From Pseudonocardia cypriaca (lineage in GTDB: Bacteria > Actinomycetota > Actinomycetes > Mycobacteriales > Pseudonocardiaceae): a stretch of 64,000 nt of DNA. Both the position numbers and the translations under genes were made by a program. Location: NCBI RefSeq assembly GCF_006717045.1, contig NZ_VFPH01000003.1:248001-312000 (forward strand), read 5' to 3'. The notes beneath the pieces are model-generated. The model was given only the letters and a program-made list of their open reading frames with translations, had not been told where the DNA came from and ran no database searches. How positions within the stretch are numbered: the stretch's first letter is position 1; every line of letters starts with the position of its first letter. Shown here one piece after another: positions 1-8,520 of the stretch.

Positions 1-40
1 TGGTGGTTCCTCTTCCAGTGGTGCGGTACGTGGGGGGTGG

Positions 41-601
41 TCAGCTCTCGGAGTCGGTGGCGGCCTCGGCCGGAGCCGCGCCACCCTCCTCGGCACGCTT
101 GTCGGCCAGCGCCTGTGCCAGGCGGGCCACCTGCGAGGCGGGGGCGGCGAACAGGCCTGCGGCCTTCGCCATGGTGCCCTTCATCGCGCCGGCCAGCTTG
201 GCCAGCAGCACCTCGCGGGACTCCAGGTCGGCGAGCTGGTTGACCTCGGCGACGGTCAGCGCGCGACCGTCCATGAAGCCGCCCTTGATCACCAGACCCT
301 GGTTGGTCCTGGCGAAGTCACGCAGCGCCTTGGCTGCGTCGACGGGCTCGCCCGTGATGAAGGTGATCGCCGTGGGGCCGACGAGCAGCTCGTCGAGGCC
401 CTCGACGCCCGCGTGCTCGGCGGCGCGCTTGACCAGCGTGTTCTTGGCGACGCGGTAGCTCGCGCCGTCGCCGAGCGACCGGCGCAGCGTCGTCAGCTGG
501 GACATCGTCAGGCCGCGGTACTCGGTGACCACCGAGGCGGACGCGCCCCGGAAGTTCTCGGCGATCTCCTCGACCGCCGCGACCTTGTCGGGTCGGGCCA
601 T
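41..601 (-). CDS. rplJ: 50S ribosomal protein L10
   Basis: This 186-residue protein is L10, which anchors the L7/L12 stalk to 23S rRNA. The start is the ATG giving MARPDKVAAVEEI; the open frame continues upstream, but those codons belong to the leader and a purine-rich site (gaggaggcgag) sits just before this ATG. Family features are the N-terminal RNA-binding region (STVVTEYRGL-like stretch, here SVVTEYRGLTMSQL) and the helical C-terminal tail that binds L12 dimers. rplL would follow beyond the left edge. rplA, its usual upstream neighbour, lies about 28.5 kb away on the same strand. Identification is secure. Confidence 0.97.
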   Translation of the reverse strand: MARPDKVAAVEEIAENFRGASASVVTEYRGLTMSQLTTLRRSLGDGASYRVAKNTLVKRAAEHAGVEGLDELLVGPTAITFITGEPVDAAKALRDFARTNQGLVIKGGFMDGRALTVAEVNQLADLESREVLLAKLAGAMKGTMAKAAGLFAAPASQVARLAQALADKRAEEGGAAPAEAATDSES

Positions 602-838
602 CCTCGCCTCCTCTCGTCGTGGTCGGTGTGGATCTACTGCGGTTCGCACCCACCGACGACCTCGGAAACGACGAACGCCCCGGCGCAGGAGCGCACGGGG
701 CGTGACACGGCTGCGCACGATCGCACAGCCCGCGATGACCTCGTCCTCCTGCGCGGGCCGCCCGCGGATGCGGGGCCTTCGTGTGCCCCGTGAGGGGCAC
801 AGACCTGCGGTCTTCGGTGGAACCGTCGACCAGCATAC
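602..838 (-). promoter_or_regulatory. rplJ leader (L10-type autoregulatory leader) with promoter
   Basis: The 240-bp gap upstream of rplJ reads, on the minus strand, as a structured leader. A -10-like TATGCT lies at 837-832. It is followed by the sequence accgaagaccgcaggt (about 808-823) and a strong hairpin built from tgtgcccc/ggggcaca. Further down, gcgcaggaggacgagg (about 735-750) can pair with the gcaggt segment. This order matches the L10 leader of Gram-positive bacteria, in which the L10-L12 complex binds and represses rplJL. No convincing -35 was found. Boundaries are approximate. Confidence 0.55.
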
Positions 839-877
839 GCGACGGTGTCCGCCGCCCCGCGAGACGGTGGCCGGTCG

Positions 878-1849
878 TCATAGCGGGGTGACGGCGGCGA
901 TCTTCCAGTGGCCGTCGACGCGCTGGCCCGTGACCGCGAGCCGGCCGGCCGCGGCGAGCTGCTGCGACTGCGCGTCCGGGGCGGCGCGGGTGGCCTGCTG
1001 GTCGACGAACGCGATCAGCACGGCCCGGTCGCCGGTGATCTCCTTGACCGCCGTGCGGGTGACCGTCGCCGACACCACGGCCTGCTGCTGCGGGGCGCGG
1101 GCCCTGACCTCGCCGAAGAGCCGGTCGAACTCGGCGGCGAACTCCGGCGTGATCACGTCGCGGGCGGCCTTCTCGTTCTCGTCGAGCCGGGCGAAGTCGA
1201 ACGAGTAGACGGTCTCGATCGCATCGGACAGCTGGCTCGCCACGTCGGCCGTGGTTCCGACGTCCACGAGCGCCGTGTTCTCGGCCGCCGCGGTGCCGCG
1301 CAGCCGCGCGTCCTGCATGCCTGCGACGACGGCGACGGTGGCGAGCAGGACCACGGCCGCCGAGAGCAGCGGCACGGCCCGGCGACGCACGAACGCGCCG
1401 AGGCCGCCCGCGGCCGGGGCCTCGGCGTCCGCGCCGGCGGTCGCCGTCGGCTCCGCCGGGTCGTCGTCGCCGGACCGGGCCGGCTTCCGGCGGGGCTTCC
1501 CAGCCGGCTTCGCCTGCTCCTCGACGACCTCCTCGCCGGTCTTCCCGGCGGCATCCTCCGCGGCGACGACCGGCAGCCGCTCGGTCCGTCCTCCGGGCTC
1601 GGGGCCGGGCTCCGCCCCGCCCTCGGGCTCCGCCGCGGGCGCGGGCTTCGGACGCGGGCGCTTCGGCTTCGCCTTCGGGTCGGGCGGTGCGGGCGCGGCG
1701 ACCACGGTGGTCTCGGTGGTCTCGGCGGCCTCGCCCGGCCGCTCCTCGATGCGCTCGGAGGGGCGGGGCGCGGTGGGTGCCGTTCCGGCCACGCGGGGGC
1801 GGCGGGACGGGGTCGGTCGGGGGCGGGGGGAACGCGGACGAGGCGGCAT
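878..1849 (-). CDS. Mce-associated membrane protein (long disordered N-terminus)
   Basis: This 323-residue protein begins with about 150 residues rich in Pro, Arg, Glu and Ala and of low complexity. One transmembrane helix follows (about 159-178, LLSAAVVLLATVAVVAGM), then a globular extracytoplasmic domain resembling the NTF2-like fold of Mce-associated (Mas) proteins. It is the last gene of the mce operon, 14 bp after the preceding Mas gene. Mas proteins accompany Mce complexes and are thought to stabilise or extend the transporter. The Pro/Arg-rich tail should be cytoplasmic. The family call rests on context and topology. Confidence 0.8.
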   Translation of the reverse strand: MPPRPRSPRPRPTPSRRPRVAGTAPTAPRPSERIEERPGEAAETTETTVVAAPAPPDPKAKPKRPRPKPAPAAEPEGGAEPGPEPGGRTERLPVVAAEDAAGKTGEEVVEEQAKPAGKPRRKPARSGDDDPAEPTATAGADAEAPAAGGLGAFVRRRAVPLLSAAVVLLATVAVVAGMQDARLRGTAAAENTALVDVGTTADVASQLSDAIETVYSFDFARLDENEKAARDVITPEFAAEFDRLFGEVRARAPQQQAVVSATVTRTAVKEITGDRAVLIAFVDQQATRAAPDAQSQQLAAAGRLAVTGQRVDGHWKIAAVTPL

Positions 1850-1863
1850 TCGGGGTGCTCCTG

Positions 1864-2433
1864 TCAGCTCGGCGTGCGGACCGGGGCCACCCGGCTCGCC
1901 TTCCAGCCCTGGTCGGTGCGGGTCATCTCCAGCTCGAGCCGCTGGCGGGTGACCACGGGGTTCTGGCCCTCCGGCCGGACCTCGACGTCGACGGCCACCA
2001 GCACGCGGGCGGTTCCGGCGCGCACGTCCAGCTCGGCTACGGCCGCGTCCGGCACGGTGGCGACGGTGACCCGCTTGGCCTGCGTGACGACCTGCTCGTA
2101 CTCGGCGCGGTTGGCGCGGAACTCGTCGAGCAGCGTGCCTGTGGAGGTCTGCTCCCAGAGGTCGAGCCCGGGTGCGACGTTCCGGTAGTCGAGGGTGTTG
2201 AGGTTGATCGCGGCCTGCCGGGCGTCCACCAGCACGGCCTCGCGCTCGGCCGCGAGCTCGAGGCCCTCGTCGTTCAGCGCGAGCAGCAACGCGCCGCCGA
2301 AGAACAGCGCGGCGACGGCGGCGAGCGCCACCAGCGCGGCGAGCGCGCGGACGGGCGTGATCCGCATGCGGCGCCGCGCCGATGCCGGCTCGGTGTCCTT
2401 GTCCTGCGTGGGGGGCTTCTCGAGGACGGTCAT
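1864..2433 (-). CDS. Mce-associated membrane protein
   Basis: The start chosen is the ATG giving MTVLEKPPTQDKD, 43 bp after mceF; an upstream ATG in frame would overlap mceF. The protein has about 189 residues: a short charged cytoplasmic part, one transmembrane helix (about 29-52), a helical stretch with AINLNTLDYRN typical of Mas proteins, and a C-terminal beta-rich region ending in WKASRVAPV. It is co-directional with and adjacent to a second Mas gene. Its role is inferred from its place at the end of the Mce operon. Confidence 0.82.
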   Translation of the reverse strand: MTVLEKPPTQDKDTEPASARRRMRITPVRALAALVALAAVAALFFGGALLLALNDEGLELAAEREAVLVDARQAAINLNTLDYRNVAPGLDLWEQTSTGTLLDEFRANRAEYEQVVTQAKRVTVATVPDAAVAELDVRAGTARVLVAVDVEVRPEGQNPVVTRQRLELEMTRTDQGWKASRVAPVRTPS

Positions 2434-2476
2434 GCGGCTCTCCGTCGGGGGTCGGGTCGGCGCGGTGTCCAGGGGG

Positions 2477-3718
2477 TCAGTCGAGGATCTGGGCCAGGGA
2501 GCTGAGCGGGGGGAGCGAACCGACGCGGTCGGGGATGATCGGCGCGGAGCCGGCGGGCAGGCCACCTCGCGGTGGCCCGGACGGGGCGTCGGCCGGCGGC
2601 GTCGGGGTCTTGGCGTGCGGGACGTTCTGCGCCCCGCGGACGTCGATCGGGCTGCCCGGGGGTTCGGCGCAGTATGCCTTGCGGTTGATCGGCGCGTCCG
2701 ACACGTCGCTGCCGGGACGGCGGTCGGTGCCCTCGTACCCCCGGGTGCAGGGCGGCGGGTCGAACAGGTTCGAGAGCACGAGCCCGAGGTGGGCGGTGCC
2801 GTCGCCGGGCACCACGGTGTAGGTCGTCGTGGTGACGCCGGGGTAGGTCACGAGGATCTGCCGGAGCGCGGCCTGGCGCGGCTCGGCCACGCGGGAGATC
2901 GTGAGCAGGTCGGCGACGAGCTGCCCGAGGCCGCTGCCGCTCTCCCGCAGCAGGCCCCTGATCTGGGTGGACGCCTCGGGGCCCGTCTCCAGGAGCCTGC
3001 GCAGGTCCGGGTCGGACTCCTTCAGCTGGGCGGCGAGCAGTGAGAGGTCCTCGCTGAAGCTGCGGAAGGAACCGGAGACCTCGTTCTGCGTGGTGAGCAC
3101 CGTGCGGCCGTCCTCGATGAGGCGGGTCGTCTCCGGCAGCGCGTCCACGGCGTCCCCGGTGAACGCGTTGGTGGTGTCGAGGAGCTTCTGCAGCGGCAGC
3201 GCCGTGTTGGAGAAGGCGTCGCCGAGCTCGTCGACGACGGTGCGCAGGGAGTCGAGCGGCACCGACCGGACGAAGTCGTCGAGGCTCACGACCAGCTGCT
3301 CGACCGGCACCGGCGTGCTCGTGCGCGCCACCGGGATCACCGAGCCGTCGCGGAGGTACGGTCCCCCGTCGCTCTTCGGCGTCAGGTCGACGTACTGCTC
3401 GCCGATCGCAGAGAGGTTGTGGACGGCCGCGTCGACGTCTGCGGGGATCGCCGGGGCGTCGCGATCGATGTCGAGCTGCGCCTCGACGCCCTCGGGGATG
3501 ATCGTCAGTGGGCCGACCCGGCCCACGCTCACGCCCCGGTACGTCACGTCGGCGCCGGTGAAGATCCCCCCGGACTGGGCGAGCTGCACCCGCACCGGGT
3601 AGGTCGTGGTGCCGAACAGGTTGCCGAAGCCGGCGTACCGGAAGCCTGCGTAGCCGACCCCGATGACGGTGATCAGCAGGAACGCCACCAGCTGCAGCCG
3701 AATGACCTTGGTGATCAT
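2477..3718 (-). CDS. mceF: Mce family protein MceF
   Basis: This is the sixth Mce substrate-binding subunit, 413 residues. An N-terminal signal anchor (LQLVAFLLITVIGVGYAGF) is followed by an MCE/MlaD domain (about 35-115, including GADVTYRGVSVGRVG) and a long helical region expected to form the shuttle tunnel. The C-terminus is Pro/Gly-rich. The ATG overlaps the mceE stop as ATGA, so the genes are translationally coupled. Mce proteins A-F form a hetero-hexamer carrying lipids or sterols through the envelope to the YrbE permeases; the substrate here is unknown. Confidence 0.93.
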   Translation of the reverse strand: MITKVIRLQLVAFLLITVIGVGYAGFRYAGFGNLFGTTTYPVRVQLAQSGGIFTGADVTYRGVSVGRVGPLTIIPEGVEAQLDIDRDAPAIPADVDAAVHNLSAIGEQYVDLTPKSDGGPYLRDGSVIPVARTSTPVPVEQLVVSLDDFVRSVPLDSLRTVVDELGDAFSNTALPLQKLLDTTNAFTGDAVDALPETTRLIEDGRTVLTTQNEVSGSFRSFSEDLSLLAAQLKESDPDLRRLLETGPEASTQIRGLLRESGSGLGQLVADLLTISRVAEPRQAALRQILVTYPGVTTTTYTVVPGDGTAHLGLVLSNLFDPPPCTRGYEGTDRRPGSDVSDAPINRKAYCAEPPGSPIDVRGAQNVPHAKTPTPPADAPSGPPRGGLPAGSAPIIPDRVGSLPPLSSLAQILD

Positions 3719-4968
3719 CCCTCACCACCTCCGAACAGGCCGCCGAGCAGCCCGCCGCGGGTCGGCTCGGGGGTGGTGGACCGTTCGGGTGCATCGGGGT
3801 CGCGGCTCGGGGTCGCCGGGATCTCACCGGGCAACGGCAGCAGGTCGCCCTCGCCGAGGAGCGGGAAGTCCGGCAGCGAAGGGCTCGTCGGGCCGAGCAG
3901 CGGTCCGAGCAGCTGCGATGTGGGCGGCAGCATCCCGAGCGGCCCGTCCGGGCCGGGGAACGGCTCACCGGAGCGGGCCATGTTCTGCAGCAGGTCGCTC
4001 AGGTCGAGGTCGAGCTTGGCGTACAGGTTGGAGTAGTCGCCCGCGAAGGCGTCGACCGTCCCGTCGCTGAACGGGAAGGTGGGCAGCAGGCTCAGCGAGT
4101 TCACCAGGTCGGGCCCGGACTCGACGAGCTTCGCCAGCACCGGCCTCAGCAGCTCGAGGTCGGCGACCACGTCCTCCTGGCTGCGGTTGACCACGTCGGT
4201 GGCGACCCCCGAGAGCCGGTCGAGCGCCTGCAGCATGTCCACGAGCTGCGCGCGCTGGTTCTCCAGCTCGCGCAGGCCCGGCGGCAGGTCCTCGAGCGCC
4301 GTCTCGATCTGCCCCTTGCGGTCGCGCAAGGTGCCGGCGAGGCGGTTGATCTCGTCGATGGCCCGGGTGATCTCGGACTTGTGGTCGTCGAGCGCCCCGA
4401 CGAGCGCGTTCAGGTCGTCGAGTAGCGCGCGGATCTCCGGCTCGTTGCCGGTGAGCGCCTTGTTCAGCTCGTTCGCGATGGTCCGGATCTGCGCGATGCC
4501 CCCGCCATTGAGCAGCAGCGACAGCGCGCCGAGCACCTCCTCCACCTCCGCTGCCCTGCTGGTGCGCAGCAGCGGGATGGTTGCGCCGTCGGCGATCCGG
4601 CCGGCCGCGGCGTTCTCCGGCGCCAGCAGCTCGACGAACTTCTCGCCGAGCAGGCTCGTGGTGCGCACGCGGGCCTCGGCGTCGGGCGGCAGGGCGACGT
4701 CACCGTTGACGAACACGGTGACCTCCGCAGTCCAGTCGGGGCCCACCTTGATGTCGCCGACGGTGCCAACCGGCACGTCGGCGACCTTCACCAGCGACTG
4801 CGGCACCAGGTCGACGACGTCGGTGAACTCGATCGTCAGCCGGTACGGGTCGTCCCCGAGGTTCGCGCCACCCGGCAGGTCGGCGCCCCGCAGGCCGCCG
4901 GACAGCACGCCGCAGCCGCTCGTGAGCAGCACGGCGGTGGTGGCGACGGCGAGCACGCGGCGGGTCAC
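3715..4968 (-). CDS. mceE: Mce family lipoprotein MceE
   Basis: The start is the GTG that overlaps the mceD stop (GTGA), giving a 417-residue protein. The N-terminus is a lipoprotein signal (VTRRVLAVATTAVLLTSGC) with the lipobox Cys at residue 19, as in mycobacterial MceE/LprK. An MCE domain follows (IEFTDVVDLVPQSLVKVADVPVG), then a long coiled-coil region and a Pro/Gly tail ending GGLFGGGEG. Lipid anchoring of this one subunit is the usual arrangement in six-Mce operons. The open frame extends far upstream, but that part overlaps mceD and is not coding. Confidence 0.93.
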   Translation of the reverse strand: MTRRVLAVATTAVLLTSGCGVLSGGLRGADLPGGANLGDDPYRLTIEFTDVVDLVPQSLVKVADVPVGTVGDIKVGPDWTAEVTVFVNGDVALPPDAEARVRTTSLLGEKFVELLAPENAAAGRIADGATIPLLRTSRAAEVEEVLGALSLLLNGGGIAQIRTIANELNKALTGNEPEIRALLDDLNALVGALDDHKSEITRAIDEINRLAGTLRDRKGQIETALEDLPPGLRELENQRAQLVDMLQALDRLSGVATDVVNRSQEDVVADLELLRPVLAKLVESGPDLVNSLSLLPTFPFSDGTVDAFAGDYSNLYAKLDLDLSDLLQNMARSGEPFPGPDGPLGMLPPTSQLLGPLLGPTSPSLPDFPLLGEGDLLPLPGEIPATPSRDPDAPERSTTPEPTRGGLLGGLFGGGEG

Positions 4969-6353
4969 CGGCCACCCCCGAACAGCCCCGAGAGACCGCC
5001 CGACCGCTCGTCGGGCTCGTCCTGCTCGGTGTCCTGGTCGTCGTCCGGCTCGGCCCGCCGGGTCGACTCCGGCCGTGGCTTCTCCCCGGTCTTCTCGGCG
5101 GTCGGCTCCGCCCGCTCCCCCTCCGGGTGCGCGCTCGGGGTGGGCAGGCCGGGCAGTGGGAGCGCCGGCTGCGGGGCCACCGAGGCACCCTTCTCGGTGG
5201 GCAGCGCGAGCCCTGGCACGGGCGGCAGCTGGCCGTTCTGCAACGACGTGATCACCTCGGCCGCGGTGGGCAACGGGACGAGGCCGTCCAGGACGGGGGC
5301 GAGCTTCCCGCACGCGGTGGCGAGCTCGGGCGGCACCGGGCCGCTGCGCCGCAGCAGCTCGCAGACCAGCGCCGGGATCGGCATCGAGAGCTCGTTCAGG
5401 TTCGCCCGGGTGTCGAGGGTGCCGGACGAGCCGTTGTAGGCGAGCGCCAGGTTGCCGAGCGCGGTCGGCGCGACGTCGAGGACCTCGGCGAGGGCCTTGC
5501 GCTGGTCGACGACCACCTCGGTGACGTCGGTGAGCCGGTCGACGTTCGACTCCACCAGCTCCCGGTTGTCGCGGACGAAGTCGGCCACCTCGCCGAGCGC
5601 GATGGACAGCTCCCGCACAGCGGTGGCCAGGTCGCCGCGCTCGTCGGCGAGGAACCCGGCGACGTCCGCGAGCCGCTTGTTGAACTCGCGCACCTCGCTG
5701 TCGTTCGAGGCGAGCATGGACGTGAAGGACTGCAGCTCCCGCACCGTGCCGAACAGGTCCTCGCGGGAGTCGGCGAGGGTCCCGGAGAGCTCGCCGAGGT
5801 TGCGGATCGTGTCGTTCAGCGCCCGGCCGTTGCCGTCGAGGTTGGCGGCACCGACGTCGAGCGCGTTCGACAGCGCCCCCTGGGAGTTGACGCCGTCCGG
5901 CCCGAGCGCCCTGGCCAGCTGGTCGGCCGTGCGCGCGAGGTCGTCGACGCCCAGCGGCACCGCGGTGCGCTCGACCGGGATCACGGCGCCGTCCTGCAGC
6001 TCCGGGCCACCGGACCAGGTGGGGGCGAGCTGGACGTAGCGGCCGGTCACCAGGCTCGGCGAGACGACGATGGCCTTCGCGTCGGCCGGGAGCTTGAGGT
6101 CGGGGTCGTCGATGCGCATCTCCACGCGCACGCGGGTGCCCTCGGGGTTGATGCTGACGATGTCGCCGACCGGCACGCCGAGCACGCGCACGGAGTTGTC
6201 CTCGAACACGCCGGTCGCGGACGTGAAGTAGGCGGTGACCATCCGGGTCGGGCCCTGCATCACGAGGTAGAGGCCGCTCGCCACCAGCACGGCGATCACG
6301 GCGACGAGCCCGGTGAGCTGCAGCTGCCTGCGGTCGGTCGGGTTGAGAGCCAT
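4965..6353 (-). CDS. mceD: Mce family protein MceD
   Basis: This 462-residue Mce subunit starts at the ATG that overlaps the mceC stop (TGATG). A signal anchor (LTGLVAVIAVLVASGLYLVM) precedes the MCE domain (VTAYFTSATGVFEDNSVRVLGVPVGDI, about 36-115) and a long helical segment. The C-terminal 70 residues are charged and Pro-rich (EGERAEPTAEKTGEKPRPES...DERSGGLSGLFGGG), with the same GLFGGG ending as MceE. The tail is probably disordered and exposed. The subunit assignment follows gene order. Confidence 0.92.
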   Translation of the reverse strand: MALNPTDRRQLQLTGLVAVIAVLVASGLYLVMQGPTRMVTAYFTSATGVFEDNSVRVLGVPVGDIVSINPEGTRVRVEMRIDDPDLKLPADAKAIVVSPSLVTGRYVQLAPTWSGGPELQDGAVIPVERTAVPLGVDDLARTADQLARALGPDGVNSQGALSNALDVGAANLDGNGRALNDTIRNLGELSGTLADSREDLFGTVRELQSFTSMLASNDSEVREFNKRLADVAGFLADERGDLATAVRELSIALGEVADFVRDNRELVESNVDRLTDVTEVVVDQRKALAEVLDVAPTALGNLALAYNGSSGTLDTRANLNELSMPIPALVCELLRRSGPVPPELATACGKLAPVLDGLVPLPTAAEVITSLQNGQLPPVPGLALPTEKGASVAPQPALPLPGLPTPSAHPEGERAEPTAEKTGEKPRPESTRRAEPDDDQDTEQDEPDERSGGLSGLFGGGR

Positions 6354-7318
6354 CAGCAGCCGCCGGGGTTGATCGGGCCCACCGAGGGCGGGAGCAGCGC
6401 GCAGACGTAGTTGTCGAACCACTCGCCGTTGCCGGTTGCGTTCGCGAAGAGCCGCACGAAGACCGCGAGGTCGCGGATGCCGGCACCGAGCGAGTCGCGG
6501 TTGCGCTGCAGCAGCGCGGCCACCCGGTCGAGCTGTTCGAGCGTCGGCCGCAGCTGCTCCTCGTTGTCGGCGACGAGCCCGCGCAGCTGTTCGGACAGCG
6601 CGATCGTGCCGTCGAGGAGCTTGCTGATCGCCTCGCGGCGGCGCTGGAGCTCGCCGAGGAGGAGGTTGCCGTCCTCCAACAGCTTCTCGATCTCGTCGTT
6701 GCGGTCGGCCAGCACGCCCGCGAGCTGGTGGGTGCCCGCGAGCAGCCTGCGGATCTCCTCGTCCCGGCTGGCGATCGTGGTGGACAGGCGCGAGAGCCCG
6801 TCGAGCGCACCCCGGATCTCTGGCGGGGTGTCGCGGAACGTGTCGGAGAGCGTGTTCAGGCTCTGCGCGAGCTGCCCGGTGTCGACCTGGTCGAGGGTGC
6901 CGGACAGGCTGTCGAACGCCTCGACCACGTCGAACGGCGACGAGGTGCGCGAGAGCGGGATGGTCCGGTCGGGCCGCAGCTCGTCGTCACCCTGCGGGTC
7001 GAGGGCGAGCGTCTTGGCGCCGAGCAGGGTGCGGATCTGGATGGACGCCGACGTGCGGTCGCCCACCCACGCGTCGGTGACCTTGAACGTGACCAGCACG
7101 TGGTCGCCCTCGAGCTCCACGTCCTGCACGCGGCCCGCCTCGACGCCGGCCACGGTGACCATGTCGCCCGCCGAGAGGCCGGCCGCCTCCCGGAACTGGG
7201 CCTTGTACGTGGTGCCGCCGCCGAAGAGCGCGGGCCCGTTGAACGCGAGCACCACGACGAGCCCGATCACCAGCAGGCCGATGACCGCCGTCGCGACGGG
7301 GTTGCGGGTGCCCGGCAT
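6353..7318 (-). CDS. mceC: Mce family protein MceC
   Basis: This 321-residue subunit starts at the ATG giving MPGTRNPVATAVIG, which overlaps the mceB stop as TGATG. It has an N-terminal signal anchor and an MCE domain (YKAQFREAAGLSAGDMVTVAGVEAGRV), then a helical domain with heptad-like repeats, ending PPSVGPINPGGC. It lacks the long Pro-rich tail seen in many MceC proteins and is the shortest Mce in the operon. The terminal Cys is unusual and its purpose is unknown. Confidence 0.92.
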   Translation of the reverse strand: MPGTRNPVATAVIGLLVIGLVVVLAFNGPALFGGGTTYKAQFREAAGLSAGDMVTVAGVEAGRVQDVELEGDHVLVTFKVTDAWVGDRTSASIQIRTLLGAKTLALDPQGDDELRPDRTIPLSRTSSPFDVVEAFDSLSGTLDQVDTGQLAQSLNTLSDTFRDTPPEIRGALDGLSRLSTTIASRDEEIRRLLAGTHQLAGVLADRNDEIEKLLEDGNLLLGELQRRREAISKLLDGTIALSEQLRGLVADNEEQLRPTLEQLDRVAALLQRNRDSLGAGIRDLAVFVRLFANATGNGEWFDNYVCALLPPSVGPINPGGC

Positions 7319-8520
7319 CAGCCACCCCCGAGGGACAGGTCGGGCAGCAGGGGCAGGTCGGGGGCGGGGAGGTTCGGGACGCCGGACTCGCCGGAGCCGC
7401 CGACCGGCAGCGGCAGGTCGGGCAGGGGCAGGTCGGGCAGGGGCAGCCCGGCGAGCGAGTCCGTGTTGCCGCTGTCCCCGCCGTCGGGGTCGGCGCCGCA
7501 CCGGGGTTGGCCGCTGGTGAACACCGGGACCTCGAACTGCAGGATGTACGGCGAGAGCCCGAGCTTGCCGCTGGCCCCGCACAGGTAGAAGTTGAACCAG
7601 CTGCCGTAGCTGCCCGCGCGGATGACCTTCTTGAGCTTCGGCGGCAGGTTCTTGATCGTCTGCTCGAGCCGCTCGTCCTGCGCGTTGAGGTTCTCGGCGA
7701 GGTCGCCGAGGTGCCCGATGTCGTCGCGCAGCGCGGGCCGCGCGTCCTCCAGGAACCCGGCCGTCACGTCGGTGAGCTCCCCGATGGACACGATCGCGTC
7801 GCCGATCGGCTCGCGGTCCTCGGCGAGCCCGGACACCAGCGCCTGCAGCGAGCTGATGAGCTCCGACAGCTGCCCGTCGCGGGCGTTCACGGTCTCGAGC
7901 ACCGCGTTCAGGTTGTTGATCACCTGGCCGATCACCTCGTCGCGGTCGGCGAGGGTGTTGGTGAGCGACGCGGTGTGGGCGAGCAGGCTCTTGACGGTGC
8001 CGCCCTGGCCCTGCAGCACCTGGATGATCTCGAACGAGAGCTGGTTGACCTGCTCCGGGTCGAGCGCGGTGAGCAGCGGCTTGAACCCGTTGAACAGGAC
8101 GGTGAGGTTGAGCGGCGGGCGCGTGCGCTCGACCGGGATCGTGCCGCCCGCGGGCAGCGTCCGGCCCGCCGGGCCCGCGCCCTGCTCGAGCGCCAGGTAG
8201 CGCTGCCCGATGAGGTTGCGGTAGAGGATCGACGCCCCCACCGAGGCCGGCAGCGGCTGGTCCTGCGCCACGCTGAACTCGACCTCGGCGAACCGCCGGT
8301 CGACGATCCGGACGTCGTCGACGCTGCCGACGATCACGCCCGCGATCCGGACGTCGTCGCCGGGCAGCAGGCCGCTGGCGTCGGTGAAGCGCGCGGTGTA
8401 GCTGGTGCGCGCGCCGCCGGAGGCGTTGGCGATGGTCAGGGCGAGCACGGTGGTGCACAGCGCCACCACCACCGCGAGCGACAGGAACTTGACCAGCGGG
8501 CCGACCGGGAGCCGGGTCAC
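7318..8520 (-). CDS. mceB: Mce family protein MceB
   Basis: The start is the GTG overlapping the mceA stop (GTGA), giving 400 residues. After a signal anchor (LVKFLSLAVVVALCTTVLAL) comes the MCE domain (YTARFTDASGLLPGDDVRIAGVIVGSV), a helical tunnel region and a C-terminal tail with the repeat LPLPDLPLPDLPLP followed by PDLPLLPDLSLGGG. That Pro-Leu-Asp repeat is low complexity. An upstream in-frame ATG would intrude into mceA and lacks coupling. Confidence 0.92.
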   Translation of the reverse strand: MTRLPVGPLVKFLSLAVVVALCTTVLALTIANASGGARTSYTARFTDASGLLPGDDVRIAGVIVGSVDDVRIVDRRFAEVEFSVAQDQPLPASVGASILYRNLIGQRYLALEQGAGPAGRTLPAGGTIPVERTRPPLNLTVLFNGFKPLLTALDPEQVNQLSFEIIQVLQGQGGTVKSLLAHTASLTNTLADRDEVIGQVINNLNAVLETVNARDGQLSELISSLQALVSGLAEDREPIGDAIVSIGELTDVTAGFLEDARPALRDDIGHLGDLAENLNAQDERLEQTIKNLPPKLKKVIRAGSYGSWFNFYLCGASGKLGLSPYILQFEVPVFTSGQPRCGADPDGGDSGNTDSLAGLPLPDLPLPDLPLPVGGSGESGVPNLPAPDLPLLPDLSLGGG

